The notes: generated by a model from the letters alone, not told the origin. Shown: positions 29,884 to 40,722, numbered from the stretch's first letter. The stretch is 64,000 nucleotides of DNA from Prochlorococcus sp. AG-402-C09 (GCA_003279565.1 QCHN01000003.1:1-64000); one strand, 5' to 3'. A program made the numbers and translations.

Positions 29884-31719
29884 CTATAACTGATCTTTAA
29901 CGCTAATTAATTCCTCGTTAGAATTTAACTTATGCCATGTCTGCAACATTTTTTTTGCCATAGGTAGAGCATGTACTGAACCACCACCAGGAGTATTCTG
30001 AGCAAATGCCACAACAACTATTTCTCCAGAGTCATAAGGTGCAAACCCAGCAAACCATGCATGATCTGAACCTCCACTACTATCTTCAGCCGTTCCAGTT
30101 TTACCAGCGACCGAAGGAAGAATAGAGGTATCTATATTTATTCCCATACCAGTACCACTAGTTACTACTTTTCGAAGTCCTCGACGGATTGTTTCTAGTG
30201 TCGTATCTTGAATATCTACTTTTTGGAAATATTTTTCTGATCTCCAGTTTATATTGCCATCAACTAAATGAGGAGTAATCAGATAGCCACCATTTGCAAA
30301 AGCAGAATAGGCTCGTGCTAGTTGCAATGGAGTAACCAGAACAACCGATTGACCAATAGATGCACTAGCCATATCTTCTAGGATCCAGGGGGTTTCTCCA
30401 GGTTTTCCCCAACCACGACCTTTATCAGCCCATTTCTTATTCCCTACTAAGCCCTTATTTTCATCAATTAAAGTTTCTATACCAGTATAATTGTCGAAGC
30501 CAAGCTTGACTGCCGCATCATATAAAGCCTTAGATCCAGATCCAACACCAACTTGATAAAAAAAAGTGTTGCTCGATACTCTCAATGCATCTTCATATCC
30601 AATCCACCCAAAACCTCTCTTGTTATATTCTGGAAAACAATGACTACCATATGTAATACAAGAAACCGTATTTAACTTTTTACTAGCCGGAAATTTACCA
30701 CTTTCCATACCAGCAATAGCCGTTACAGGCTTCCATGTACTTCCTGGATCGTATGCATTAAATGCTCTACTCAAAAGAGGTCGATTGGATGACAAAAAAA
30801 GATTGTCATATTGTTGATTTGTAAAAGGTTGAGAAAAAAAATTAAGATCAAAAGTAGGTTGACTAGCAATTGCTCTGATTGCGCCTGTACGTGGATCAAT
30901 CGCTACTATTGCTCCTCCAACCTTATCGGACAAAACTTTTTCCGCAGTCCGTTGCAGCTCTAGATCAAGAGTCAATTTAATATCCTTACCAGCCTTGGGC
31001 AGCTTTAGGCCTAGGCTCCGTTGAACCGTGCCTATTGCATCAATCTCAAGCATTTCTCCTCCCCATTTGCCTCTCAATTCAGATTCAAAAGCAGCTTCAA
31101 TACCTTTGCGTCCAATTCGATCAGAAAGTTTATAACCTTTTGCTGAAAGCTCAGAAAACTCGTTTTGAGTTATCAATTGTGTATAACCTAAAGTATGCGC
31201 GGCTAAAGACTTATAAGGATAATTTCTAACTAAACCTATATCTATTTGAGCACCATACAATTTATTCTCTTGTTCTTTAAATCTAATAACTTGCTCTACG
31301 GATAAATCACTCAATAATACTTTTTTATAAGGAGTGTCGAAGTTACTTCTATTAAATGCAATCTCTAATTGATTTATAGACACATTCAACAAGTCAGATA
31401 AAGCCTTTCTCAAATCAATCCATGCACCATTAGTTAAAAGCCTAGGCTGAATAGATAAAGAATAAAAGAGTTTATTATCAGCAAGAACTACACCATTACG
31501 ATCTAATAGTCTCCCTCTGATTGGTGGATTTGCAATTAGCTTAATTCTATTTTCTTCTGAAAGTTTTTTATAGTAGGAGCCATTAACTATTTGTATCCAA
31601 AAAAGACGGACACCTGTTACCAAAAAAATCAAACAAGTAAACAAAAAGAAAATTAAAGGTTGATTGAAAGCACCTACATGCTTATGAGAGCTGAGATGTA
31701 ATTTTTCTTTTTTCTTCAT
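29884..31719 (-). CDS. mrdA: Penicillin-binding protein 2
   Basis: NPPIRGRLLDRNGVVLADN, YDPGSTWKPVTAIA, AGKTGTAEDSSGGSDHAWFAGFAP. Confidence 0.93.
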   Translation of the reverse strand: MKKKEKLHLSSHKHVGAFNQPLIFFLFTCLIFLVTGVRLFWIQIVNGSYYKKLSEENRIKLIANPPIRGRLLDRNGVVLADNKLFYSLSIQPRLLTNGAWIDLRKALSDLLNVSINQLEIAFNRSNFDTPYKKVLLSDLSVEQVIRFKEQENKLYGAQIDIGLVRNYPYKSLAAHTLGYTQLITQNEFSELSAKGYKLSDRIGRKGIEAAFESELRGKWGGEMLEIDAIGTVQRSLGLKLPKAGKDIKLTLDLELQRTAEKVLSDKVGGAIVAIDPRTGAIRAIASQPTFDLNFFSQPFTNQQYDNLFLSSNRPLLSRAFNAYDPGSTWKPVTAIAGMESGKFPASKKLNTVSCITYGSHCFPEYNKRGFGWIGYEDALRVSSNTFFYQVGVGSGSKALYDAAVKLGFDNYTGIETLIDENKGLVGNKKWADKGRGWGKPGETPWILEDMASASIGQSVVLVTPLQLARAYSAFANGGYLITPHLVDGNINWRSEKYFQKVDIQDTTLETIRRGLRKVVTSGTGMGINIDTSILPSVAGKTGTAEDSSGGSDHAWFAGFAPYDSGEIVVVAFAQNTPGGGSVHALPMAKKMLQTWHKLNSNEELISVKDQL

Positions 31720-31738
31720 TTATAAAATTCAAGAATTA

Positions 31739-32113
31739 TTAATCATCTATATCTTTTGAGCCATGGCTAAGAAAATTCCTCAATTGATCTAGTTCATTAT
31801 CAATTCTTTTTAACGTTGAAACCAACGAATCTTGATCATTACTCTCATAATCAGGATAATTGTCTTGAACAGTCACATCAACAGAAACTACTGGATAACC
31901 TAAACCAGGAATTAATTGATCAATCTTATCCCTCACTGTCTTTGCATAAGTTTTGCCATCAGCCTGAAATTCTAAAAATGCATCTTTTGATTTAAAGACA
32001 TCCATGATTTTTTGAAATCCACCAGTTTTAGCATTATTAATGATGCCCATACCAAAAGGTAAAGCAGACTCCATTACAAATAAATGCAAATCCCTTATTT
32101 GATCTTTAGCCAT
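31739..32113 (-). CDS. Conserved cyanobacterial hypothetical protein
   Basis: 124-aa ORF in core context. Confidence 0.75.
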   Translation of the reverse strand: MAKDQIRDLHLFVMESALPFGMGIINNAKTGGFQKIMDVFKSKDAFLEFQADGKTYAKTVRDKIDQLIPGLGYPVVSVDVTVQDNYPDYESNDQDSLVSTLKRIDNELDQLRNFLSHGSKDIDD

Positions 32114-32129
32114 AATGGCTTAATAAAAG

Positions 32130-32741
32130 CTACTTAAGAATACCTGTTTCTGACGTTGGAAAGTAAGGTGTACAACTATTATTAGAAATACCTATAGACC
32201 AACCACCAAACATAGAAATTACAATTATTGCTGCGAACGGAAGAAAAGCTTGATGGGTTGTTTCAAGAGTTAACCATTCTCGCCAACCCCTTACAAAACG
32301 TTCTCTAGCAAACCTATTACGTTCTTTTGAAGCTTGATGAATTTTTTTTCTAAAAGATTTTTCTACCCAACGCTCAAAAGACTTTTTTTTAGTAACTGCC
32401 ATTTTTCTCTCTACTTCTAGTAATTGTCCCGCAGTAAGCTGAGGGTGAAAAGTACCTATTAATTCAAGCGTTTTTAAAAACATTTCCACTGCCGCGTCTT
32501 TAATAATCCGTTCTTCGTCTTTTAGAAAAGTCCAATCAACTTCAGGATAAAAACGAGCTCTATTAAGATTGATCTGCTCTTCTCCTAACTGTCCAGGCTC
32601 TCTTAACCATCTATCAGTATTGTTGTCAAAGCGTCTCCAATATAGAAAAGGATTAATAAAAATAACCTTTCCTGAGATGGTGATACTATCTTTCTGAAGC
32701 CGTCTGCTTAACTGCAAATCAGTCTGTTGTGCAACTGTCAA
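32130..32741 (-). CDS. Conserved cyanobacterial hypothetical protein
   Basis: 203-aa ORF in core context, C-terminal TM. Confidence 0.75.
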   Translation of the reverse strand: MTVAQQTDLQLSRRLQKDSITISGKVIFINPFLYWRRFDNNTDRWLREPGQLGEEQINLNRARFYPEVDWTFLKDEERIIKDAAVEMFLKTLELIGTFHPQLTAGQLLEVERKMAVTKKKSFERWVEKSFRKKIHQASKERNRFARERFVRGWREWLTLETTHQAFLPFAAIIVISMFGGWSIGISNNSCTPYFPTSETGILK

Positions 32742-33051
32742 AAGTAATCAGCTATTGAACCAAGTTATCTTTTTTTCTTGAAATAAACCACCCCCCGTAA
32801 ATAAGGTTAGTAAGCATAGCCAAACGAAATTCACACTCACTTCAAAAAGTAGAAATAAATATATTTTTTTTGTCTAATTTCTATTCTTTTTATTTCAGTG
32901 GAAGGTTATATCCACTGATTCAATACCAGTTCCATCTAGATATTCAACAAAACATACAAATTCTTACAGGAATAAGTATCTTCTCTAATAAGTTCCTGCA
33001 AAACAACAATTATTCAGTTATGTTCATTCCGAACATATTCAAACAAGTGCA

Positions 33052-33369
33052 ATGCTACGCAAGCAAGAAAAAAATGCTATCACCAGAGGAGTTATCCTTG
33101 CTGTTGGTTGGGGATGGGGTTTAGATAGATTTTATGAAGGTGACAAAAAAGGAGGTATTCTCTCAATTATTGGCTGGGGCATTATCTTCACAAGTTTTCT
33201 ATTCTTGAAATGTTCTGGTATCGAATATGTTGATGGTGTAAAAGATTACTCTAACTACAGCCCTAATCCACTAATAGTACTTCCCCTAATTGCTGGTTTA
33301 TACGGTATCTACTTAATTCTTCGAAAGGGATTTAGATTAGCAAAACAGTTTGAGAATGCAGAAGACTAG
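33052..33369 (+). CDS. TM2-like small membrane protein
   Basis: ITRGVILAVGWGWGLDRFYEGDKKGGILSIIGWG. Confidence 0.6.
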   Translation: MLRKQEKNAITRGVILAVGWGWGLDRFYEGDKKGGILSIIGWGIIFTSFLFLKCSGIEYVDGVKDYSNYSPNPLIVLPLIAGLYGIYLILRKGFRLAKQFENAED

Positions 33370-33461
33370 GCAGCTTAGAAAACAAAACCTCTCTTAAGCT
33401 TTGGATCTAAGTCATTTTATTTTGTGTAATGACAAAAAGTCCTCATAGGAGTAAGAATAAA

Positions 33462-33537
33462 CTAACAGGACAACTCCTCACAAAATAGTTCTGTTAAAAA
33501 AGGCACCAAACTTCATGCAAGTAGGGTGCCTTTTTAA
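33462..33537 (+). ncRNA. Yfr1-like sRNA locus
   Basis: AACAGGACAACTCCTCACAAAATAGTTCTGTT followed by terminator GGCACC..GGGTGCCTTTTT. Confidence 0.6.
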
Positions 33538-33620
33538 TTATCCATTCTTAGAATTGACAGATCTAAAAGTAGGTAAACTCATCTGTTGGCAATAAAGTTG
33601 TAAATCAACTCTTTAAATTA

Positions 33621-33710
33621 AGTGCTGAGGAGTTGATATTCTCCATATAGGAAAGGAGGAAACGTTTGTCTTTGATCTCCAAAACCGCCTAATACAAAAG
33701 AAGACTGGGT
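33621..33710 (+). ncRNA. Yfr2-like sRNA locus (divergent)
   Basis: GCTGAGGAGTTGATATTCTCC...AGGAGGAAACGTTTGTCTTTGATCTCC. Confidence 0.4.
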
Positions 33711-33834
33711 TTCTCCATATCTAATCTCACATAATAAAAGTCATTAAAAAATAGAAAAGAGAACGGTTACCTCCACAATCTATGAAAGAAACTTATGAAT
33801 CTTTGAGTTAAATTATAGAATTAATATCAATTTT

Positions 33835-34071
33835 ATGAATAACGAAAATAGCCAAGTAAAAAAATGCGGTAGCAAAGGTTCAGCCATGTTTGCTTATGGC
33901 ATTATTAATCTTGGTTCAAAAGTTGTTTCTGCTGTTGCTCTTGCTGCAATTGCATTGAATTTTTGCTCATTGAAAAAAGAGGCAACATCTTTCAACGAAT
34001 GTGTAGAAGAAATGCAGGCTAGTGGCAAGAGTCCTTCAAGTGCAGTTCGCTTCTGCAACGGCGGTAAATAA
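33835..34071 (+). CDS. Small hypothetical protein
   Basis: 78-aa ORF. Confidence 0.5.
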   Translation: MNNENSQVKKCGSKGSAMFAYGIINLGSKVVSAVALAAIALNFCSLKKEATSFNECVEEMQASGKSPSSAVRFCNGGK

Positions 34072-34364
34072 CAAACTTTAAAAACTGACACAAGTTTTGT
34101 TTTCTTAGCATTATCTAAGAGAATAATTTTGAAATGTTTCAACAATTAGTGTCAAACTAAAATATAGAAAGTTTCACTAATGAAATTTCTTTCTTAATGA
34201 TCCAAAATCTCAGAGTAGCTCTTCTGACGTAACTACTCTACTTTAGAGTGCACAATCTCTAAAACTTGGACTAAATTATCGACTAATAAATTAGAAATAG
34301 TTAAACATCAAATAAATGAAGAGGTTCTATAAGTAAGATTAAAATTATTAGCACCTTTAAATTA

Positions 34365-34766
34365 ATGAAGATCAACTCCATTGAGGTGATTTTTCTATAT
34401 TTTATTATTCTATTAATTATTTTTAGTCCTATAAAAATAATTAATGCTTTATCTCCTGATTGGGTTGGGGTTCCAAAAAGTCAGTATGGAGAACAACTAT
34501 GGGACAAAAATAGTATTCAAAAAAATGATGATGGTTCTATCAGATTTTTTAGTAAATTTATTCCTAAAAACAGTAATGAGATCACTCAAGACATTCTCTA
34601 TACAATGGATGTCAATTGCTCAAAACACACCTTTAGAGATATTGCCATAGGTGCAAAGGAATTTAATGAATTTAAGAACAAGGATTCACAATGGAAAAAT
34701 CCTAATGGAGACAAACTAATCATAGGTGTTATGAATCAAGTTTGTACGTTTGTCAATTCAATCTAA
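34365..34766 (+). CDS. Hypothetical exported protein
   Basis: 133-aa ORF with N-terminal hydrophobic segment. Confidence 0.6.
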   Translation: MKINSIEVIFLYFIILLIIFSPIKIINALSPDWVGVPKSQYGEQLWDKNSIQKNDDGSIRFFSKFIPKNSNEITQDILYTMDVNCSKHTFRDIAIGAKEFNEFKNKDSQWKNPNGDKLIIGVMNQVCTFVNSI

Positions 34767-34850
34767 GCGCAGACTAAAACCTCTAAACAATACCTAAATA
34801 TTATTGGTCTTCTAAAGATTCATCTTAGTCTTAAGAAGCAATATTATTTC

Positions 34851-35237
34851 CTAACACCGCTCAACTTTCACTCCAAAGCCCTCGGGTATATCTTCACTAA
34901 TATCTCTTAAACCAAGCCATTTAATCTCATCATCTAAAGTCAAATTTTTGAACCTCCTTACATATATATCTCCAACATGCTCTGGGTCCTCAACACCAAA
35001 AAAGTCACATATTTCTTCTACCCTTGCCCAATGTTCAATTTCATTAGTTGCTCGTTTGAATTCAGTCATTTGAAATTTCGCTTGTTCTTCCTGACTTAAT
35101 TTTTCTAAAACTGAAGAAGATACAGTAACAGTTGCAAAGTCCCACTTAGAGCAATCTTCTCCTTGAACCACAAGATTCTTTTTATTGAGTTCTCTCAACC
35201 AACCTTCATCCATAATCTTCAATCCTCTTCCAATCAA
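34851..35237 (-). CDS. Hypothetical protein
   Basis: 128-aa ORF. Confidence 0.6.
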   Translation of the reverse strand: MIGRGLKIMDEGWLRELNKKNLVVQGEDCSKWDFATVTVSSSVLEKLSQEEQAKFQMTEFKRATNEIEHWARVEEICDFFGVEDPEHVGDIYVRRFKNLTLDDEIKWLGLRDISEDIPEGFGVKVERC

Positions 35238-35260
35238 CTAAACAACTGTATTTGATTCAA

Positions 35261-35374
35261 TCACTCTTTCCAATACTCATCCCACTCGATTTCTAATTCT
35301 AACTTTGATAATGAGTTATAAAAACCTTTACATTTCTTTTCTGAATTGAGATCTGTTGCACTCAAGGAGACCAT
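35261..35374 (-). CDS. 37-aa peptide MVSLSATDLNSEKKCKGFYNSLSKLELEIEWDEYWKE
   Basis: Read directly. Confidence 0.35.
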   Translation of the reverse strand: MVSLSATDLNSEKKCKGFYNSLSKLELEIEWDEYWKE

Positions 35375-35428
35375 AAGATCTATTTGCTTCTTCTTTACCG
35401 AAAGATTTTTCTGTATTTGACGTGAATA

Positions 35429-36232
35429 TCATTTTTTTTCAGTATTCCTAAGAAGCTCATTTTCATAGAAGTTATTTTTATCTTCTACCCCTATTGATTC
35501 ACTGAATCCAGATGCAAGTATTCCAGTAGGTATTGCAATTGCAGCAATACCCATAAGAGAGGTTAGCGATGCAATTGTTTTTCCAACAGCTGTAACTGGT
35601 ATTGAATCTCCATAACCAACAGCGCTGACAGTTGTAATTGACCACCAAAGACATCTTGGAATTGAACCTAACAATTCTGGTTGAATGGAAGATTCAGCAA
35701 GATACATAAAAGTACTGCTTATCAACAAAAGTAAAACTGTATAAAAAATCGAAATTTGTAATTCTTGACTCTTTGATCGCAGTGCGTAATTAAAGTGATA
35801 GATACTTTGCTTAAATTTTTCACTTCTTCCAATTTTTAATATTCTTAAGAGGCGAATAATTCTAAGAATTTTCAATTCCGCACGAACACCAATAAAAGAT
35901 GGAACGATTGCAATGACATCAATAATTGCCATTGGTGAAACCATATAACGCAAAACACCTTTCCAACCTTTTCCATATTTCTTTTCAAGTGGTGCGACCC
36001 ATAAACGACAACAATATTCAATGCAAAACAAACCGCCAATAATCCAATCCAAAAGATCTATCTGATCTCCAAATAGGTAATCAATTGAGTTTTCAGTAAT
36101 GATAACTGCGAAAAAAATCGAAATAAAAATAGTAACTCCACAGATTTTATTGAATAAAGAAGTTTTCACTCCTGGTGAGTCATTTCTTATCTGCTCATAA
36201 ATTCTTAAGCGCAATTCATTCATCGGTGCCAA
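35429..36232 (-). CDS. Voltage-gated-type potassium/ion channel
   Basis: S4-like ELKILRIIRLLRILKI and filter TTVSAVGYGDSIPVT. Confidence 0.88.
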   Translation of the reverse strand: MAPMNELRLRIYEQIRNDSPGVKTSLFNKICGVTIFISIFFAVIITENSIDYLFGDQIDLLDWIIGGLFCIEYCCRLWVAPLEKKYGKGWKGVLRYMVSPMAIIDVIAIVPSFIGVRAELKILRIIRLLRILKIGRSEKFKQSIYHFNYALRSKSQELQISIFYTVLLLLISSTFMYLAESSIQPELLGSIPRCLWWSITTVSAVGYGDSIPVTAVGKTIASLTSLMGIAAIAIPTGILASGFSESIGVEDKNNFYENELLRNTEKK

Positions 36233-36282
36233 TAGAGTGAATTCGGAATGCCTATAAGTTAAGCAAATCTTGTTGATTTTGC

Positions 36283-37011
36283 CTAAGCGTCACTTATGTC
36301 GAGGGATGCCCTAGTTTCATCTACAAAATGAATTTCAAGTTCATTACTAAAAATGTCCGTACCATTGGAGGGGATGACAAGGGGTAAACCTCTATAAGTA
36401 AGTAAGCAATTTTCCATGTTTAACTCCTTCGATGAATAAACACCCTCGTGCTGACCACCATCTGTCTTAAACTCACCTGCCTCTGTCCTCGACCAAATAA
36501 TAAACCAATCAAGTTCTTCCAATTTTTCTAATTTTGCCTCATTCAATTCGTGGTAGTCGTCAGAATCGAAAAAATCCATTATCGATGTCTCTACACCGTT
36601 ACCATCAACTTCAATTCCTCCTTCAGCCAAATGAATTTGATATTCCTCTGCAGCGTCCTCTTCAAGAAGAACTTCATTATTGAAAGTCTTTTGTGCTAGT
36701 ACCAACATCTCTTCTTTTCTGTCATCAAGAATCTTGCTGATGACCATGTCTTCATCCCAGTGGCGCTCATCAACAACATATCGTAGTGAACCAAATCTTT
36801 CGGAAAGTGCCTTGTTAGCTGCATCTTTAGCAATCTTCGCTGCCTTTTCACTATCTTCATCAAGTTCCTGTTGCAGGCGTTTCAAATCACTCGCCAGTTC
36901 ATCCATTTGCTTATAGAAATCGCCATAGTATTTTCCAGCTCTCGTTTTTTCGGTTGAGTAGAAAACCTTAATGTATTGAATATCGCCGTTGTAAGTAACT
37001 TCAAATGGCAT
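36283..37011 (-). CDS. Hypothetical protein
   Basis: 242-aa ORF. Confidence 0.65.
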   Translation of the reverse strand: MPFEVTYNGDIQYIKVFYSTEKTRAGKYYGDFYKQMDELASDLKRLQQELDEDSEKAAKIAKDAANKALSERFGSLRYVVDERHWDEDMVISKILDDRKEEMLVLAQKTFNNEVLLEEDAAEEYQIHLAEGGIEVDGNGVETSIMDFFDSDDYHELNEAKLEKLEELDWFIIWSRTEAGEFKTDGGQHEGVYSSKELNMENCLLTYRGLPLVIPSNGTDIFSNELEIHFVDETRASLDISDA

Positions 37012-37439
37012 TAGATGCTAACTATCTCTAATTGAAATGATTACGCCTTTTTTTAACCCTGGCCATCATTAATTGTTTTAATTGGAATACAGAGCTCAAC
37101 CAAACACGTGAATAAGATAGAGAATTATTAAAAAACAAAGATAACTTTCTCTATTTCAATATTTATCAAAAGTTTACACTTTTTGAAATTAAAAAATTTG
37201 TATTAGTAAAAAATCATATCAAAATCTATTCGACAAAATCTTTGATACTCTGACACTTAATACTTCATATATAAGTCATTTCATTTGCAAACTAATAACT
37301 TCTCAAAGATGATATTATATGAGAGACAACTTAGAGAATAATTTAGAAAACTGTGACTTTATAGAAGTTCAAATGAAATAACAATGATTTCGATATTAGT
37401 AGTAAAATCATTAATATATCAAAAAGTCGAAATACATCG

Positions 37440-39092
37440 ATGGCAGAATCAGGCGAAACAGCTCAAGGAAGAGAGAAGCTTAATGAAGTAAAAACATTTC
37501 CAGTTCCATTTGCTTTCAAAGAAATTAGAGAAAATCTTAGTACTAATTCAAATACTCTTTCTAAAACCTCTAAAGAGCAGCTAATTAATCGAGCATTTAA
37601 GTTTCATTCAGAGGGCAACATTTCAGCAGCAATAAAACATTATCAACATTTTATAAATCAAGGGTTCAAAGATTACAGGGTTTTTTCTAATTATGGAGGG
37701 ATATTAAAAGATCTTGGTAAATTAAAAGAAGCAGAATTATCTACTCGAAAAGCAATTGCACTTAATCCTAAGTTCCCATTAGCGCATTCCAATCTTGGAA
37801 GCATATTGAAAGATCTTGGTAAATTAAAAGAAGCAGAGTTATCTACTCGAAAAGCAATTGCACTTAATCCTAAGTTCGCATTAGCGCATTCCAATCTTGG
37901 AAGCATATTGAAAGATCTTGGTAAATTAAAAGAAGCAGAGTTATCTTGTCGAAAAGCAATTGCATTTAATCCCAATATCGCAGAGTCTCATTACAATTTG
38001 GGATGCATATTGAAAGACCTTGGCAACTTAAAAGATGCAAAAGTATCTATTCAAAAAGCAATTGCACTCAATCCTAATTATGCAAAGGCATATTTTTCTC
38101 TATCGACTCTTCAATACTCCAATAAAAGTAAGATATGGAAGGATCAACTCTTTTCGCGTAGTATCTTAAATAACAAATTACCAAAAGAGCAAATTGATAT
38201 TTACTTCGCAAGAGCAAATATTTTTCATAAGGAAAAAAAATATGAAAACAGTTCTAAATACCTTCAATTAGCAAATAATCTTAAACTGAATCTTAATACA
38301 TCTAATGCCGATATTGTAATCAATAAATCTAGAACATTGCTTATTGAATCTGATAAAAAAGAAATTAATACAAAAGAATACACAAGCTTTCCTGAAAATA
38401 TTTTTATTGTAGGAATGCCTAGAAGTGGTTCCACATTAGTAGAATCAATTCTTAGTATGAATTCTAATATTAATGATCTTGGGGAAGCTAATATACTCGA
38501 ACAAGCATTTCAAGAGAGTAAAAAAATTGATCAAACATTAACTCTTTTTGAATTATATTTGCAGAAAGTTAATGAGCTTAAAAATCCATCCCAAATTACA
38601 ACTAATAAGAATCTATATAATTATCAATACGCAGGTATTATCATCAATCTAATACCGAACGCCAAAATTATTCACTGCTATCGAAACCCTTTAGATAATA
38701 TTCTTTCAATTTACCGAGCAAATTTCATAAAAAACAATGAATATGCTTCTTCCATTATTGATTGCACAAGAGTTTATTTAGATCAAGAAGAAATAATGAA
38801 AGACTACAAAAATAGATTTCGTTCAAAGATATACGACTTAAACTACGACATATTAGTGAGCAATCCTAACCAAGAAATTAAATCTTTAATCTCTTGGTTA
38901 GGCTGGAAATGGGAGCATTTATACTTATCACCGCATCTAAATCCCCGCTCAGTTTCAACAGCAAGCAATGTTCAAGTTCGTTCTCCTATCAATTCAAAAT
39001 CAATTGGCGGATGGAAGAACTACAAAGAGATGCTTAAACCTGCTATTGAAATCCTCTCGCAAAATGATAGATATCAAGACTTGATTTCATAG
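37440..39092 (+). CDS. TPR protein with C-terminal sulfotransferase domain (TPR-1)
   Basis: EVKTFPVPF leader, 34-aa TPRs, IFIVGMPRSGSTLVESIL. Confidence 0.88.
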   Translation: MAESGETAQGREKLNEVKTFPVPFAFKEIRENLSTNSNTLSKTSKEQLINRAFKFHSEGNISAAIKHYQHFINQGFKDYRVFSNYGGILKDLGKLKEAELSTRKAIALNPKFPLAHSNLGSILKDLGKLKEAELSTRKAIALNPKFALAHSNLGSILKDLGKLKEAELSCRKAIAFNPNIAESHYNLGCILKDLGNLKDAKVSIQKAIALNPNYAKAYFSLSTLQYSNKSKIWKDQLFSRSILNNKLPKEQIDIYFARANIFHKEKKYENSSKYLQLANNLKLNLNTSNADIVINKSRTLLIESDKKEINTKEYTSFPENIFIVGMPRSGSTLVESILSMNSNINDLGEANILEQAFQESKKIDQTLTLFELYLQKVNELKNPSQITTNKNLYNYQYAGIIINLIPNAKIIHCYRNPLDNILSIYRANFIKNNEYASSIIDCTRVYLDQEEIMKDYKNRFRSKIYDLNYDILVSNPNQEIKSLISWLGWKWEHLYLSPHLNPRSVSTASNVQVRSPINSKSIGGWKNYKEMLKPAIEILSQNDRYQDLIS

Positions 39093-39184
39093 ATGATTAA
39101 CAAAAATAAGATAGTTAGAAGTAAACACCTCGCAAAATCAGAAAAGTTTTCTTCAATACAAGACGTTCATTTATAGATACATGG

Positions 39185-39275
39185 AGGATCCACACGCAAG
39201 CGACTTTCTAATGCCTCCTACAACGCACAAGAAAGTTCATTTTGTCCTCTATTACTACTTTTATCAATCAGGAAG
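39185..39275 (-). pseudogene. Tyrosine-recombinase N-terminal remnant
   Basis: SSNRGQNELSCAL*EALESRLRVDP matches GSNRGQNDISYAMYEELSGRLRVDP at 54361-54438. Confidence 0.65.
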
Positions 39276-39376
39276 CAAAGTGTAGAGAAATCAATCCTTC
39301 TACGAGTTTTCTATAGAGAAGGTGACAAGTAAAACTCAATGATTATGTCTATGACATAGTTTTATGCTGGTAATTT

Positions 39377-39396
39377 ATTCGCACTCAATAGTGCCT
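39377..39396. repeat. guaA 3'-end-like core, copy A
   Basis: TATTCGCACTCAATAGTGCC versus guaA TATTCCCACTCAATAGTTCC. Confidence 0.75.
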
Positions 39397-39652
39397 GATG
39401 AAATTATTGAGTGAGAAAGAGATTTATCCCCCTTTTTTACTACGTGGAACTCACGTGGAACGTTTATCCAAAGAAAAAAAGGGGACTTATAAACCGTAAA
39501 AATAAATCACTTATAAACCCAGTTAGCAGAAACTATTTTTGCTTCTGGGTTACTTTCTTTTGCAATCTTTTTTGCTTTGTCCATATTTCCTGCAACGATT
39601 GTTTCTTCAAAAGTCTTCTCCTCCTTGTCGATCATCGTAACTTGAAATCTCA

Positions 39653-39919
39653 TTACCAATCTGGATAGAGAACATCGTCCTCAATAAGGACATAAAATTC
39701 TTTTTTTGCAAGTCGCTTTTCCCATTCAAGAAATGAACTCTGACAATTAGGAGTAGGAGGTTCTCGATATCCTTTCATCTTTTTCCAACGGAAATATAAC
39801 GCACCTAATAACCAACTATCAGTTAAAGACTTTGGACCATGCTTCAATATCTTCTCTTGCTTTCCATTGAAGTTTGCTGAATCAAGTAGTTCTTGCTTCC
39901 AATCTATTTGTTCTCTCAT
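39653..39919 (-). CDS. Small protein, paralogue of adjacent 39916-40125
   Basis: KHGPKSLTDSWLLGALYFRWKKMK. Confidence 0.6.
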   Translation of the reverse strand: MREQIDWKQELLDSANFNGKQEKILKHGPKSLTDSWLLGALYFRWKKMKGYREPPTPNCQSSFLEWEKRLAKKEFYVLIEDDVLYPDW

Positions 39920-40125
39920 TGTTGTTCTTCCTCTTGTTCTTTTTGCAGTTTTAGTTGCTCATATGTCTTCTTCAATCTTTTGTATTCCTCATGAAGTGCA
40001 CCCAGTTGCCAGGCGTCTCGGAATCCTCTTGGACCTTCCATTAGCAGTCTCAGTACTTCAGGTTTATGTGTCTTCATTTCTAAGAACTCTTCTTGCCATG
40101 AGGTGTCATCCCATTTAGTGCTCAT
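39916..40125 (-). CDS. Small protein, paralogue of 39653-39919
   Basis: MEGPRGFRDAWQLGALHEEYKRLK; 4-bp overlaps on both sides. Confidence 0.6.
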   Translation of the reverse strand: MSTKWDDTSWQEEFLEMKTHKPEVLRLLMEGPRGFRDAWQLGALHEEYKRLKKTYEQLKLQKEQEEEQQ

Positions 40126-40325
40126 GCTTTCCCTCCATATTTTTTAAACTCATCCAATGAACTGACAACTATGCTCTTGTAATCCTCAGGGAACCGTGCC
40201 TTCATAATTGCTGGAATTTCCAAGCAATCTGGATAGGGGTGATACAAATAAAAAACAACTTCCTTCTCTTCCTTTAAAACAATGTAATTAGATAATCCAT
40301 CTGCATAATTATTTTTTTTAGTCAT
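40122..40325 (-). CDS. Small hypothetical protein
   Basis: 67-aa ORF at head of overlapping operon. Confidence 0.55.
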   Translation of the reverse strand: MTKKNNYADGLSNYIVLKEEKEVVFYLYHPYPDCLEIPAIMKARFPEDYKSIVVSSLDEFKKYGGKA

Positions 40326-40454
40326 GCTGCCACTCCTACTCTTTAAACAATCTTTTGAACTGTAGATCTATTCATGTGTTCTTGTTCCTTTTTTGCAGCG
40401 TCTAATTAGTTTGTCTTTCCCTAGTGACAAAAGATGCAGACAGGAGTAGAAAAG

Positions 40455-40535
40455 AAATAACAGAATAACTCCTCACACAATAGTTCTGTTATAAAAAGGC
40501 ACTCGACTTCGCATAAGTAGGGTGCTTTTTTAATG
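40455..40535 (+). ncRNA. Yfr1-like sRNA locus
   Basis: AACAGAATAACTCCTCACACAATAGTTCTGTT; exact ACTCCTCACAC; terminator GGCACTC..GGGTGCTTTTTT. Confidence 0.7.
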
Positions 40536-40620
40536 GTTGATTTTAAAGAATTGGCACATGTGATAGTTGAGAAACTCATCCGCTCATACTTGAGGCACCC
40601 ACTTGCATCTCATAAGTTTG

Positions 40621-40722
40621 TTTGGTGAGGAGTTGAGATCCTCCTCAGTGGAAACAAGGAAACACTTGCGACTGATCTCACGAAGAAACCGCGTTGTTCA
40701 GAACGGTAGGTTTTTTTGTGCC
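40621..40722 (+). ncRNA. Yfr2-like sRNA locus
   Basis: GGTGAGGAGTTGAGATCCTCCTCAGTGGAAACAAGGAAACACTTGCGACTGATCTC + terminator to TTTTTTT. Confidence 0.7.

Noticed and set aside
32870-33124. 84-aa ORF before the TM2-like gene
   Set aside because: Overlaps the better-supported 33052-33369 frame and lacks domain features.
32750-37100. tRNA as integration target in the accessory regions
   Set aside because: No tRNA-like T-arm/acceptor pattern recognised; a tRNAscan-SE run would settle it.
37691-37975. Antisense ORFs over TPR repeats (also 43375-43647, 52702-52899)
   Set aside because: Periodic mirror of the 102-bp TPR coding repeats; no independent support.
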